Source of the DNA: Armillaria gallica
Taxonomy: Eukaryota > Basidiomycota > Agaricomycetes > Agaricales > Physalacriaceae
Length of the DNA: 64,000 nt
Assembly: GCA_037576215.1 (NCBI GenBank)
Contig: JBANDB010000004.1
Span: 6,324,001-6,388,000 of the forward strand
Direction: 5' to 3'
A model generated the notes under the pieces. The model did not search any database. It had not been told where the DNA came from and saw only the letters and a program-made list of their open reading frames with translations. How positions within the stretch are numbered: position 1 is the first letter of the stretch; the number at the start of each line of letters is the position of its first letter. Below are positions 20,774 to 32,510 of this stretch, piece by piece. The translations under genes and the position numbers were made by a program.

Positions 20774-21323
20774 GCTTGCTCTCTTGAGATGTTCAGCTCA
20801 CTAAAGATTGACGCCTACTGAAGTCCGCGAACTGTAATTCACCGTCATGGTCAGTCAGAGAACTCAGGTGTTTAAATGCGCCACGCTTTATGACTGACGA
20901 ACTCTTCCTTCCCCTTGAAGTACACATCGGGATCATGTAATTGCTATCGTAGGATGTGGTGACCATTTTTACTAAATATTCTGATACGTCCCACTATTTC
21001 TATGAATACGACCACACATAACGAACGGTGGCGATCGCGCAATGGATAACTGCGCGTGACCCAGGGTCCCAAATCGAAGTACAAAGACAGCAGATACAGA
21101 GCAACAGAGGTAAATGAAAATGAGACAATAGCAGAAAAAAATACAACTCGAATCAACAGCCTTTTGTTCGTCGCGCCCCTCGCGATCTAAGCTCTAACCA
21201 ACCCGACTTCCACCTCGACGATTGTGACCTCCTAAAATTCCCAAACTCTCGGATCTGTCATCGACAGACACCTCCCGTGCCACACCGTAATGGTACCCAC
21301 GCCCCATCTGTGTTCTTCGGCGA
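20774..21323. other. Intergenic stretch
   Basis: Holds a tRNA-like D-arm (gcgcaatggataactgcgc, ~21040-21058) with no matching anticodon or T arm, so not called as a tRNA. Otherwise nothing recognised. Confidence 0.5.
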
Positions 21324-21839
21324 TCATAACGGGAGCACCGCTAATTTCATGCCTCCGTACCCAGGTTGCTCCTTCATCGACTCTAGTCGAGTGGCTCTGT
21401 GTTCGACGTGCGGCACCAACTCGTCCACCCTGCATGGCAGCCTGATACAGCCAGCCTCGTGCAAACTGTCCAGAATCCGGACGGTGTACGTCGTGGTATC
21501 CCAACCTCGCCCCCTCGTGTTATACCCATCCCGCGTCGATGAGAACTGGTGAATAAATTCGTCAAGCGCCGTCAATGTCAATGGAACGACCAAGGGAATT
21601 TGGAAGACACCCTGAAGGGCGGAGGACTGGAGGAGAGTAGCATTTCGATGGTCGAGATACCATGGACACGTGGTGCGCCCTTTGTCTTTAGTGTTAGAGA
21701 TAGTGTAGACGCGGACATCGCGGGCGTCAAATGAACCGGTGGAGAGAACGAGGTTCCATTGGTAAGACGGGGTTTTACTGGCCTTGTCAACTATGCGATG
21801 GATGGCGATGCCCATGTTGACCGTCGAGGATGTAGACAT
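21324..21839 (-). CDS. Hypothetical protein, 171 aa
   Basis: Single uninterrupted exon from ATG 21839 to the stop at 21324. The N-terminus MSTSSTVNMGIAIHRIVD is followed by PSYQWNLVLSTGSFDARDVRVY, a WYLDHRNATLL segment, a PLTALDEF-like helix and WDTTTYTVRILDSLHEAGC. This order (W...L.TG..D..VY, RHR..L, a final W..R.L..L...G) is one I associate with a lineage-specific Agaricomycete family of unknown function. Soluble, no signal peptide. A second minus-strand frame at 22032-22262 lies upstream but no splice join was seen. Confidence 0.6.
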   Translation of the reverse strand: MSTSSTVNMGIAIHRIVDKASKTPSYQWNLVLSTGSFDARDVRVYTISNTKDKGRTTCPWYLDHRNATLLQSSALQGVFQIPLVVPLTLTALDEFIHQFSSTRDGYNTRGRGWDTTTYTVRILDSLHEAGCIRLPCRVDELVPHVEHRATRLESMKEQPGYGGMKLAVLPL

Positions 21840-22514
21840 ATCTAGAGATGATGGTGGGAATCAAAGAGCGGGGCAAGTGCATGACCTGGACTTTACATGT
21901 AATTTTATAAACACCTAACATATCACATAAATCGAATCACTGACCCAGGCATGTTTCAAAATGATTTCAGGGTCCATTCTATAATGCTGCAACTCAGCAA
22001 TAGTGCTTGAAGAACACATGTTGCCTGGGATTCATTTTACCGGCTCGCGAGGAACAGTAACAGAAGACCAGTCATCATCGATGCCGATAACGTCAGATCC
22101 AGGTCCTATTAGGCATGACGGGGACGGAATGGGACTGCACGGAAGCGCATGGAAGCTTTCGGATGACTGTGTGTATCTTATCCGGAAGGAGTGACCAGGA
22201 AAATCGACATTCCTTTCAGGATCATGGACACTAGTTGTTGTGGTACCCATACCGCACGTCAAACATAAACGTAATCTAATGCACGGGGAGGTTAGATTTC
22301 AATGCTTTATTATCTTCCTACATGTTATTCTATCGCATAAATAACTGAAATACTCGGTGAGTCTCCGCTAAGGACAAGATACAAATCAGAAAAGCCTACT
22401 TCTTACTCTTACATGGATACCGATGCATAGCCGAAACTAGTTCCCTCTAAACCCCGCGCGACCAGAGCGAATTGATTCGCGGCCTCGCGAGTTCGTTTTA
22501 TTGACCTAGATCTG
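21840..22514. other. Intergenic stretch
   Basis: Opposed short frames at 22003-22194 (+) and 22032-22262 (-) overlap each other. The minus one (ending VTVPREPVK) is the more protein-like but cannot be placed in a gene. Confidence 0.4.
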
Positions 22515-25500
22515 TCAAAGGCAAACATGAGAAGGTGCCACCCCTGAAAAGAGCTCGAGTACTAACCCCAACACGGTCTTAACGAAGGTCTCTTTGATAG
22601 CGGGGCCCGCCTTCGATGGTAAAAAGTCATCCTGTTACAATATAAGGGTGAGTTGCTATTACAACGACGGAAATTGAATGACGGACATCAAATAAGATCT
22701 CCTTAAGCCATGCTCGTGACTCCTCAATGCATCTGACCAGCAAGGTCGACAGCATCTCTACGAGATTTGGCGTTGCACTCCTTGGAGACACGCCAGCAAG
22801 TCCGAACAGCACTGCTCGCATTATGTCTCGGCCGTGCCCGCTTATCAATTGCGTCCGTTGAGCTTCCAACGCAGGGTAAACGCAGGATCGATGAATAAGG
22901 TTACTCTGCACATTTAGACGATCAGAAATTAAAGCCGAACAGGATATATCTATAACCGAGCATACCAAAAAATTGCAAGCAGCAATCAAAGAATAACGCT
23001 CCTGCAATGCCATAGCGCGAACAGAACATTGCATGAGAGCATCCAGTGCACCCGGTGGTAAATGATACAACGTGGCAGTGAAATCTTGTGCAACCTACAG
23101 AAACCAACGTCATCAACGTAAAGACGATAATATCATCCGATGTGACCAACTCTGTCCATGCAGTTGAAAAATTCTTGAACAATATCAGGATTCTAACGCA
23201 ATCTTATCAGCACTTTATTTCGCTATCCCAGGGTCGAAAACACGCACATCCACCATGGCTCCGGGTACTGCCATGAACGACAACGAGACATTCAGTAGAA
23301 TAGGCAACACTTCTATGACGACAGCCTTTGCCCGTTCTTCTTCCTCTGCACGCTGCCGTTCAAGTTCCGCTTCTCTACGCTTCAACAGACCGTCCTCGTC
23401 TCCTGTTAAAGGCATCGGTGGAGGCGGATTCATTTGAGCAAATAACATGGTTGCAAGCGCCAGCCAGGACGCAGTAAGCTGGCGTTCTGCGGCCATGCAA
23501 ACCAGAGACAACAAAGGTGCGGGTGGTAAAGATATGATAGTGGCGTCGGATGCAAGTGAAGTTATGGATTTGACCAGTTCGTTGATAGCCTGAGAACTGT
23601 TGCTAAGTGCGCGGCGAAGAAGTACAGTACGACTTACCTGTCCAACACCAACATCTTGTCCTGTAGCTTCCACGCAGCGGCTGATAGCCGCAAGAATGGC
23701 TTCACGTAGCCTGGCCATTCGGTCATCCCTTCTAGCTAAGTTCACTTGTTCTAGGATTTGCTGCACTTCGGAATCCTCGTTCAGGTCTAATAGATCGTCT
23801 GTAGCCCGAGTCAGACCCTTAGAGATGCCAGCTAGAGTCTCTAGCTGAAGGATAGCTAAACTCCGCGCTTCAGGAGGAAGCTGAGAGACGTCAGTCAAAT
23901 GATTAAAAATACACCCATCACCTACCGTAGTGGGGCTATTAAGAATGTCCATCAGTTTTTGTACAATAGGTGTGGCCATAGCCTAAGGGCCCATTGAAAA
24001 ATCTATCACGGGATAGAGAAGGTGATCTCACCTCAATGGGAGGAATTTGTTGTGCCGGCGGCAGGGCCTCGATGACGCTTGCAATAGATTGGAGCACCTT
24101 GCTCTTCTCTGCATCCTATGAAATCTAATGTTAAAATTTTTTATCCTCGTGGTTCAATACTCCACGTACCGGCACTCGGGCCAAGCCTGCGTGTAACTCT
24201 GCGAATGCCCCAATCTGAGGTGCGAGCAGCTTTCTGTTGGCATCGCACAAGTTGCGCAAGGCGAGGGCAGCTTGTACAGACAAGGTCGGCTCCGGTAATG
24301 CAGCAACAACACATCCTACGGCCGACAATAGCATGTCCAACTTTGAAGGACCAGATATAACTTTGTCCAGCTGAGGAGACTCATGAGCGAACCAAGACGA
24401 GTAGGTCCCTATAAGAGTCACGTCAAGTCGGTTCGTTTGAGTTCTGGCTTTTGACGCTGACCTAAAAGATTTAATGTTGTTAACCGTACGCGACTGCGGC
24501 CTGCAGACGGCAATCGGCTTATAACCTCGGGGTTGAAAAGCCGGGTCAAGTCGGGCGACTTGTCATAGTCCAAGGCCTCTTGAAGAGATGATAGGCAGTG
24601 AAGCGTTGATTCTATTTCCTACTCAACAAAGAAGTTGAGCACAGTAAGTTATGCGTAGTCAAATGAGCCCACCTCCCAGCCTTGATTGGGATCTGGTCGA
24701 TTTGAAAGCTCTTGTAGCAAGCTATCCACGAAGTAGACTAGCATCTCATCTCGAATGACATAGTACCTAAAGACCGATAAGCGGGAATTATTGCATAGAA
24801 ATGTACCGCACCCACGCATTGATTAGCGTGTCTCCGATGTCCCGCCGATAACTAAGGAGGGATCAGCATTGAGCCTTGGACCGGCAGAACGACTTACGTC
24901 TGAAATCTGATTATTTGGTCTACCTAGACATCAACACGAGGAGATGTTAGAATCATATAAACCATACCTTTCGACCATCCGTGTCCACGTGGAGGAAACG
25001 TTGTTTTTTTGCGCAGTATCTTGACCAATTCTACATAGACCGCTTTGGCAATCACGTTAGGATCACCGTCATTCGTTTCCCGACCATCGTCAGCACTGAG
25101 ATCCCAAAGTGCTTCCTGAAGCATATACCAAAATCCGAGAGTCAGTTCACTAGTCTCCTCATCCGCCCCGAAGTAACCAGATAGACCGGTATAATCAAGC
25201 ATCACACGAAGGTATCTTTGCGTAAGCTGGCCTTTTGTTTTCCCGGACGGGTTTGGGACGACGCTCTGGTAGGCTTCAAGAGGATCTACCCGTGCCTTGG
25301 AAGCGATACTGCGAGCAAAGTATGGCGTCGAGTGATCGCCAAGTTCTGCTAGAAGCTTGCATAATGAATGTGAGACTTCGTCGACTAAGCCGCTCCCCAA
25401 GGTGTTTTCGACGATGAGACTGCCCTTGCTATCCAGCCACAAGAGAAGAGGCTGAGCCAGAGTCTTGACTCCCGTGCCCAATTGCCCATTTGACAGTGGG

Positions 25501-26510
25501 GAAGAGGACATTATTTCCTGAAGGGTAGCCGATGCGGCGATGAAGAAAGTATCATCTTCAGGGTTAAGAAAGAGAAGAAGAAGCGGTATGATGGCGATTA
25601 CATCCGCGGCACCGAGATACGATAGCCATGACTGAAAGCATTTCATAGCAGACAGGACTTGGTTCGCCGGAACGGCGGATGAGCGATCTAGCGACGATCT
25701 GATAGCTTGCAGAACTATCTGACTGCCGTCTTTCATGGTATCGACCATCCTTGTCCTAGAACGCGCGTGAGAATGAGTGAAAAGTAGCGTTACCCACGTA
25801 CTTATTTGGACCGAGTAGATCCGCTGTGCTGACCTCTTCCGCCACAATAGTGAGAAAATCGAGGATAGGTCCTGTCTGGGCACCGCTTCCAGAGAAGGCG
25901 GTAACACAGGACAAAATCCAATCCGGCCATTGTGTAGGGTGTTGTGGGGCTAGTTTTAGCGCTAAAGAACACAGCTGTCGAGATAGCCATTAGACGGAGT
26001 GATGAGGGGGAGTAGAAGAGGCGTGATGTACAGAGACGAAGAGCTTCCGAAGAATAACATTATTTCTTCCGACAACGATTGAGTGCGCTGTTAGTTGAGT
26101 GAGCAGATCGCGGAGTGGTATAGCCTGGTCCTCTGGAAAAGACAACCTACAAATTATCACGGTCCCGGATCGTCTCAAATCAGGGTATCCACTCACCAAT
26201 CGCGTGCAATCTTCACTTGCACGGTATGAGCACCGAAAAATTGAACATTCGGGTCTTCATGGTTCAGCAATGGAAGGACAAGGCCCCAGGCTTCTGGTCG
26301 CTTCTGTATTTCAAAGAGCTCTTGCTGGCGCAGCCTAAGTTCATCTGGCGGCAGAAAAGAGTTGGGCTGTCCGTACGCCTGGAGAATCAACTTGAATAAT
26401 ACCGGTCAGGGTTCCGAAAGCCACATCAGAAGAATTTCGAAAGTACAGACTTGGGTGGCGCGGTCGACGTCCAGCGACGATAATGTAGGGAGAAAGCTAG
26501 CATTGACCAT
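22515..26510 (-). CDS. Importin-13/Kap122-like karyopherin beta
   Basis: Many-exon gene starting MVNASFLPTLSSLDVDRATQ at 26510 and ending near 22515 in ETFVKTVLGLVLELF...HVCL. The N-terminal importin-beta region contains PNVQFFGAHTVQVKIARDW (~26250-26193), the hallmark of this branch. The long exon 25780-24924 carries helical HEAT-type sequence and TLGFWYMLQEALWDLS. C-terminal exons (23950-22620) include GRDIMRAVLFGLAGVSPRSA and TPNLVEMLSTLLVRC, as in importin-13 homologues. Such proteins carry cargo through the nuclear pore with RanGTP. A charged helix with an ERQRAEEEERAK run lies at ~23370. Splice sites of the middle exons (24130-24900) were not all fixed, so the exact length is open (about 1000 aa). 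Confidence 0.85.
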
Positions 26511-26863
26511 GATATTCGCGTTTAGAGGCAGAAATAGTCATACGTCGCGACGAGGGATGATGAGCGTGAAAGGCAAGGAGCAATTTGGCGCGCAGGGCTA
26601 ATATCACTGGATTAATTTATCTATTTTCTGTTATTATTATTTTACTTTCCTTGCACTGCCACCACAAGCTTAATGCACGAGGTAGCGAGGTAGCACACGA
26701 CGCAGACACTCTTGCGACGAATATGGAGTATATATTTATTCGAGACTCGCGGAAACTTAAAAACGGCACTCCCTGATGAAATCTGTACAAATGTTTATTT
26801 ATTTTAATTTTTAAACACGCTATTACGACGTCGGCGGAGGTATATCGTTCACTGCACATACGT
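26511..26863. other. Intergenic stretch between ACH1 3' end and the importin start
   Basis: About 350 bp serving as importin upstream region and ACH1 terminator region. AT-rich tracts at 26610-26650 and 26785-26815; no gene. Confidence 0.5.
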
Positions 26864-29380
26864 TTAATCCCATCCCTTCAACTTCATCGTTCCGTGCTCC
26901 ATAAAGTTAGTGTGGAACTAAAAAAAGCCACGCATTAGCAAACTCAAACATCTTTGGGGGAGAGGAAAGACTCACTTTGAACGCATTCTGTAAAAAGGGA
27001 AAGAAAACACAATAAGCACCGAAAAGCACGACATAGTGTAATGATCTTACCCTGAGCATATGGGGTTCGTGACCAGCACCCCTCTTCATGCACTCGTGCA
27101 GAGAGCGGTCATAGTACTCATGAAGCAGATCCTTGTAGTCAGGGTGGGCACACTTCTCGATGATTAGAGGGGCCCGTTCACGAGGAGAGAGACCACGAAG
27201 GTCAGCGAGACCCTGCTCAGTAACGACAACGTCCAGGTCGTGTTCTACACATATTCAGTTCCCCGTTACGACGCGAACACAGATGCGGAGAATCTCACCA
27301 GTCTGGTCCACATGCGAAGCGAACGGAACAATGCAGCTGATACCAGTGGGGTCCGTCTTAGTTGGTCGACTATAGAATCATCGGTTGAATATTGATCGGA
27401 CTTTGGAGACGCAGCGGGGCTTACCTCGACGGCGTGTGCATAATAGAGAGCTTGGCGTTCCTCAAGAAGTCAGCAGATCCTCCGAGACCGTTCAACATCC
27501 TAACGACAAGAAACCCGTCAGCTCGAGATGCGCCCAGAAAACACACGGTTCTCACCTGGATCCCAAGGCGTTGGTGGAGTTAGCATGGGCGTACTGCGGG
27601 CGGTCGCGATGAGCAGAAGAAATGACGTTAGAAAGAAAGACCTACGATGTCAACTTCCAAAGGGGTGTTCATGGCAATGACACCAAGTCGTCGAATCAGC
27701 TCGGGAGAGTTGGCAACCTGCTGCGAACGAAGGAGGAGACGATCCTTGTATTCCTGCCAATGAGCATAGAAGTGGTCAAAACTGCGAAAGAAAACGGATG
27801 AGCGGTCCAAGCACGTCTGACGCAGATGACAGCGCTCACCCTTCGGGGCTGAATCGGATAGAGGTGGCGGTAGCGAAGTCAAGCTTTCCAGAATCGAAGA
27901 AACGGATGAAGGTATCTGGTGAGTCACAACGTCAACTCTTTAATCCCCGTCCAGTAGCGATATGCTCACCCTGCAAAACCTCAGTCCAGACCTGCACCCG
28001 GTCGAACGGACCATCTGCAAGTCCTCCGATGATGGAGTTAGCCACGTTTCCGATACCCGACTGTAAGGGTAGCAGAGACTTGGGAAGTCGCCCTGCCGTG
28101 ACTTCGTCTGATAAAAACTCGATCAGGTGACGGGCGATGGCCTTGCTGTCCTCATTCTAGTCCTCGCGTCAGTATGCGGCGATAAGAGATGACTTGGTAA
28201 ACGGACCTCCGGGGTGTTGCTACTCGTGTTATCGGGCTGCCTGCTCTCAATGATGGCGACAACACGCTCTGGGTCCACCGGAATAGACGTAGTTCCGATA
28301 CGGTCGGACGGGTGGGTGATAAGCTAGACAAATTGATGTTTGCGTTGTCATGATACAAAATATTTGTGAAGACTCACGTATGGTTGACGGTGTGGGGGAA
28401 TGAAAGACTGGTTGATATCATGGAGACCCTCGAGGTTAGGAATGAGAGTGTTGACTTCGATGATGATTTTCTCCGCGGACTGCACAATTTCGGGTGTAGC
28501 ACCAACGGATGCACCTTGTCGATATGGGATCAGAACCAACAGGGCAATCAAATGCGGGGTATCACCCACCTGGCACGATTGATCCATCTTCCAGGACAGC
28601 AGTGGCCTCAACGATGGCCCAGTTGAGCGGTTTCGACGGATCTCCGTGTTTCTTCTTCAAGCTGTAGTAGCCATATGTCAAATCCTGGGGAAACACTGAT
28701 GCACGTGTTTAATCCGGCCCTGTATTAAATTGAATCGCGGAACATACTTGAAAGATGCTTGTCCGCGAAGTTGATTCTCCCCGCATTGATGCCCTTGGCA
28801 ATTTCCCTGCCAACTTGATGTGGGTAGCGGCGCTCAATCCTAATTAGCGTTAGAAGAAAAGTGTGGGGGGAAGAGATACGAAACGTACATATCAAGACGT
28901 GCCCATCTGTCCTCGACTTCTGGTCCTACGGACGCGCCGACGAAGAGATTAAACTTTTTCTTGGTCGCGGGATCAGCTTGAAGGTTGTTGGACTCGATGT
29001 GGTCGGCGATAGCCTGTTGATCGGGGATAATCTATCAGTCTTCCGACATTGTGCGCGATGACGACGTACCGTTGGGACACCCTTGGGATATCCGACACCG
29101 GTGAAACCGGACCAGCCAATCTGTGTATCCCGACGTGTCTTTAGCACTATATCGAGGCAAGAGCTGGGAAACATACGTAGTCATCGTTCTGCAGGAAAAC
29201 ATTTACACGTCAGTCAAATCATCGACAGCGAGTACAACCCGGAAGACGACGGACCTGGAACAGAGGAGCTAGATCCGCAGGCTGGGCAAGTTTCTTGAGG
29301 TATGACGGCCTGCGAACACGCTCCTTCAGTGCGGACGAGACTGAAGGGGAGACATTTCGTAGGGAAGAGGTAACCCTCAT
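26864..29380 (-). CDS. ACH1: Acetyl-CoA hydrolase / succinyl-CoA:acetate CoA-transferase
   Basis: Multi-exon gene from ATG 29380 ([20 protein letters not shown], an Arg/Ser-rich leader suited to mitochondrial import) to KLKGWD-stop at 26864. Diagnostic blocks: [18 protein letters not shown] (~29130-29080), [15 protein letters not shown] (~28950), [15 protein letters not shown] (~27770), [20 protein letters not shown] (~27690), [19 protein letters not shown] (~27500), and [20 protein letters not shown] with the [12 protein letters not shown] tail (~27240-27130). These are the order and content of fungal Ach1. The enzyme moves CoA between acetate and acyl-CoAs in mitochondria, supporting growth on acetate and propionate detoxification. 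Three short exons, the middle one only 12 nt (NAFK), end the gene. Confidence 0.95.
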
Positions 29381-31128
29381 GGTTGGTAGTGTGAGCACGA
29401 AACCCGAGTGCGACTGGTTAAATACGACGGCAAGCCTACATTCCCAATTTTTAATTCTGGGATCAAACCTGAGGCGTCGGAATGATGCCGAGCGTGTCAG
29501 GCACCGCTCGCCAAACGGAGGCGGCACGAGCGGCAAAGCAATGCCGCACCAGCAATTTCTCCCTCATGGAGAGCTTCCAAGACACGCCGTTTCTATAAAA
29601 TACACACCGAGTAGCAAGGAAGACTTACTGGTTGCAGAGGACAAGGAGAAATGCAGAGCGTCTACAGGAAAATGTGAATTTTGATGAATATCAGCGGTCT
29701 AGATCTCTATCGCCACTGACACGCACTTGGTCTAAAAACACGGGAAGCAGCGAAAGCCTGGAAAATGCTCGGAGCTCTAATGAAGAAAAGGGAATCCAAG
29801 GGCGCCGCGAGCCAGCAGAATTCCCGAGTATAAGGCTGAGTACAGTGGTGGTATAGGTATCAAAACAGCCAGCCGTGCCGATGCCGACGCTATCCAAATT
29901 GGGCAACATCCTTTCACACGGAAGCGGCGGGCTACCGCTTCGGGCCTTCGGAGCAACGTTCAGGCATTACGCACGACTAAGGTCCGCCTTCACAAGGACC
30001 CCCAACTTCCAAGCGTCTTCGCTTCGATGGCTCATATTTCTACCCAGTCACGAGTACTGGAAAGGCCGCCGAGAAAAGCTGCATATCAACATTTCAGTGC
30101 ACACTCACGAGTAACTTGGCAGCTCAGCCCATGGGGTATTTCAATTTGAGGCCTGCCGATCCCCCGTATCAACTTCGAAACCCCACGGGCAAGGACGTCA
30201 TGTCAGTTTTTACCCGAGGGAGGAGCGCCGAGGCGGACACATTAGAAGCATGCATTCCGTCGCTGATGACGCAAGGTCGGGTTAAAGAAATAGCTCGGCA
30301 GCGAAAGGCGAGCAATGTCGAGCACGTCGAACCCCACCTTCCATTTTTTTAGATTCCATTGAGCGGACTATAGTTGTTCTCCCAACGAAACAAGCCAGGA
30401 AGGGTCTGCAGGGTACATGAAGGAATAACATTCGAATTTCAGAGAAAATTACACATGTAAAGTGACACCTCCACCGCCAAGAAATCAGTCCGGTGAGCTA
30501 ACAAATGGCCCAGAAAATGGCCTGATACAGGGAGCCTGAATAGAACCCCCAAACTTAAAGGATGGAAGGAGGAGACCAATACCCGCGATCGTCTTACCAT
30601 TTCTCACGTCCACGCACGAATTATGATACAGATAAAACTCTTGTCCTCCTGCCTAGACAGAGTCTGGATCATTACGATCGTGATAAAGACGACCCGGAAA
30701 TCGTACACAGCAGAATCGTACTTATGTTTTGGGCGGATACGGAGCCGACGGGCACAGTTGGGTTCGGCAGCTGCCTGGTCATTGATACTACGGACCTACG
30801 AGGTTAACGTTCATCCTTGAACTTCAGCCACGGTGGAGTAGCTTTCACCAATTGAACACTTTGATACTAACACAGATCTTGGTAAAAGCTGGCATGAATG
30901 AAAGAGTACAAGGATCGGAAAGGTTTTAATCATTATTCTCCCACGATTTCAACAACGCGTGCACGTGCTCAAAGCGTTTTGTTTCTCTTCCCACCACTGC
31001 GTTAAACGCTTCCAAGTGTTCTTCTCTGCCTTGACAACGTGAGAAAGATTAAGGTATCCTCTCATCAAGTCCTCTTTGTTGTATATTCAGACGTTGTACT
31101 TTACTACGCCGGGATCATCTCGTACTAG
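29381..31128. other. Gene-free interval upstream of ACH1
   Basis: About 1.7 kb in which all open frames are short and overlapping (the longest continuous ones lie at 29295-29684 and 30116-30352 on the plus strand). I recognise no domain, repeat or RNA gene. Confidence 0.5.
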
Positions 31129-31135
31129 TATAAAA
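31129..31135 (+). promoter_or_regulatory. TATA box
   Basis: TATAAAA 57 bp before the ATG at 31186, followed by a pyrimidine-rich tctgtcttcagcgtctc leader, as expected for a fungal core promoter. Confidence 0.5.
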
Positions 31136-31185
31136 CCCTCTGTCTTCAGCGTCTCACCGCGTCTCATTTGTCCCTTCTCAAACCT

Positions 31186-32510
31186 ATGTCTTCACCTGCA
31201 AAGGCTCCGCCCTCAGACATGACTTCTCCAGTTCGGCAACCGGGTCCCCCTTGGCAACTCATCTGGTATCAGATAATCTTCTTGGTCAAACTTTGCTTGA
31301 TCTTCGTAATCGCCTTCTTTCTGCTCGCGGTACTGAACGCCGCCATTCTGAATGCCCGGCAGTCTATCCACTGTCCCAACGCGTCTCAGCCACCCACTGT
31401 GACTACTGCTGATGACGCCACTTCGACTTGGATCCCCACCTTCCCGGACGAAACTTCAAGAGACATGTTCTATCACACGGCGAACTTCACTACGTTCTTC
31501 GAAGAAGATGTTCGTGGCGTTGTGCTCTTATCAGAATCCTTGGAGATTCTTTCTGAGAAGGACTCCTTGCTCGCAGTCGAACAAACCATCGCCACCATCG
31601 AACAATGTCAGATGATGCTGAAAGCGACCCGGACTTGCCAGTGGATCTTAATAATAAACCATCTTATTGACGCGTGGTATGGTCTGGGAACTGATGCACG
31701 CATGCTTTTCTCACACCTGGTGACTCTTCATGACACTGGCTTCTACGCAATGAGAAGCTTTGCGTTACAGGTACGTAACTTGCCCTTTATCTTATATTGA
31801 TACATCTGGCAATTTTCTTGACTTTTCACATTCGACACATACACCTCACCCTCGACAAAATATGGAAATCATGGACCCTTTGGGACTACGTCGAACTGCG
31901 CATGCAAATGAAGACTTCTTGTGGCGTTCTCAAAGAACAGCTTGCGCTTTTGAACGAGGAGCTCTACAAGATTCATGTTGTGGTCGAGACCTCCAGAATT
32001 GACGCGGCTGGGATGGAAAAGGTGATCCGGGACATACATAGGACTCTTATTCTCAGTTTTGACGAAGGACAAGAATTGGAGAATCTCTGGATAATCTCAC
32101 GTTCGTAAATGTGGACTTTATGGGCGTTGTGGACCCCCTTGATAGCGTCCTAACGTTCATCACGAGGTCAATTCCGTTTGAGATTTGTAACGAGGTATGT
32201 CGTGCCAGTTCCCGCTGCACGCGTACCTGTAGTCACCTCACTGCTTGTCCTACAGGAGAAATTAACGTTGCTGGAGGATGGTGGCGTCAAACGCCCATTT
32301 ATTTACGAGGGAAGCAAGGAAAGACTCCGGGGATATGCGGATACGTCGGAGGCATACGGAGACTTTGACGCTGTCCAGAGGAATGACGCGTGGGCTATCA
32401 AAAATTTGGGGGATCATACTCTGAATGATTCGACTGGTGCTGTGGAAGAGACGGAGGATTTGTGGAAAGACATCCGCCCATATCGACGAAATGTGGGGGC
32501 CTCACACTGA
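31186..32510 (+). CDS. Hypothetical single-pass membrane/coiled-coil protein, gene possibly damaged
   Basis: Exon 1 (31186-31770, 195 codons) starts MSSPAKAPPSDM and has one strong membrane helix, IIFLVKLCLIFVIAFFLLAV (~30-50). It is followed by an acidic, helical ectodomain and ends at a good GTACGT donor. Coding-like sequence continues at ~31860-32100 (LKEQLALLNEELYKIHVVVE, coiled coil). It resumes at ~32075-32190 in another frame (SLDNLTFVNVDF) and, after a clear intron (gtatgt...ctacag), at 32253-32510 (EKLTLLEDGGVKRP). No acceptor exists between 31771 and 31915, and at least one frame change is not explained by an intron. Either exons are mis-joined or the gene is decaying. Architecture recalls Agaricomycete membrane proteins of unknown function. 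Confidence 0.5.

Noticed and set aside
21030..21095. tRNA-like sequence (gcgcaatggataactgcgc) near 21040
   Set aside because: Only a D-arm-like hairpin is present; the following gacccagggtc pairs with no loop for an anticodon, and no T arm or matching acceptor stem follows. Not called.
29295..30352. Several plus-strand frames of 75-130 codons upstream of ACH1
   Set aside because: The first overlaps ACH1 exon 1 antisense; the others lack any protein-like pattern, promoter or splice support.
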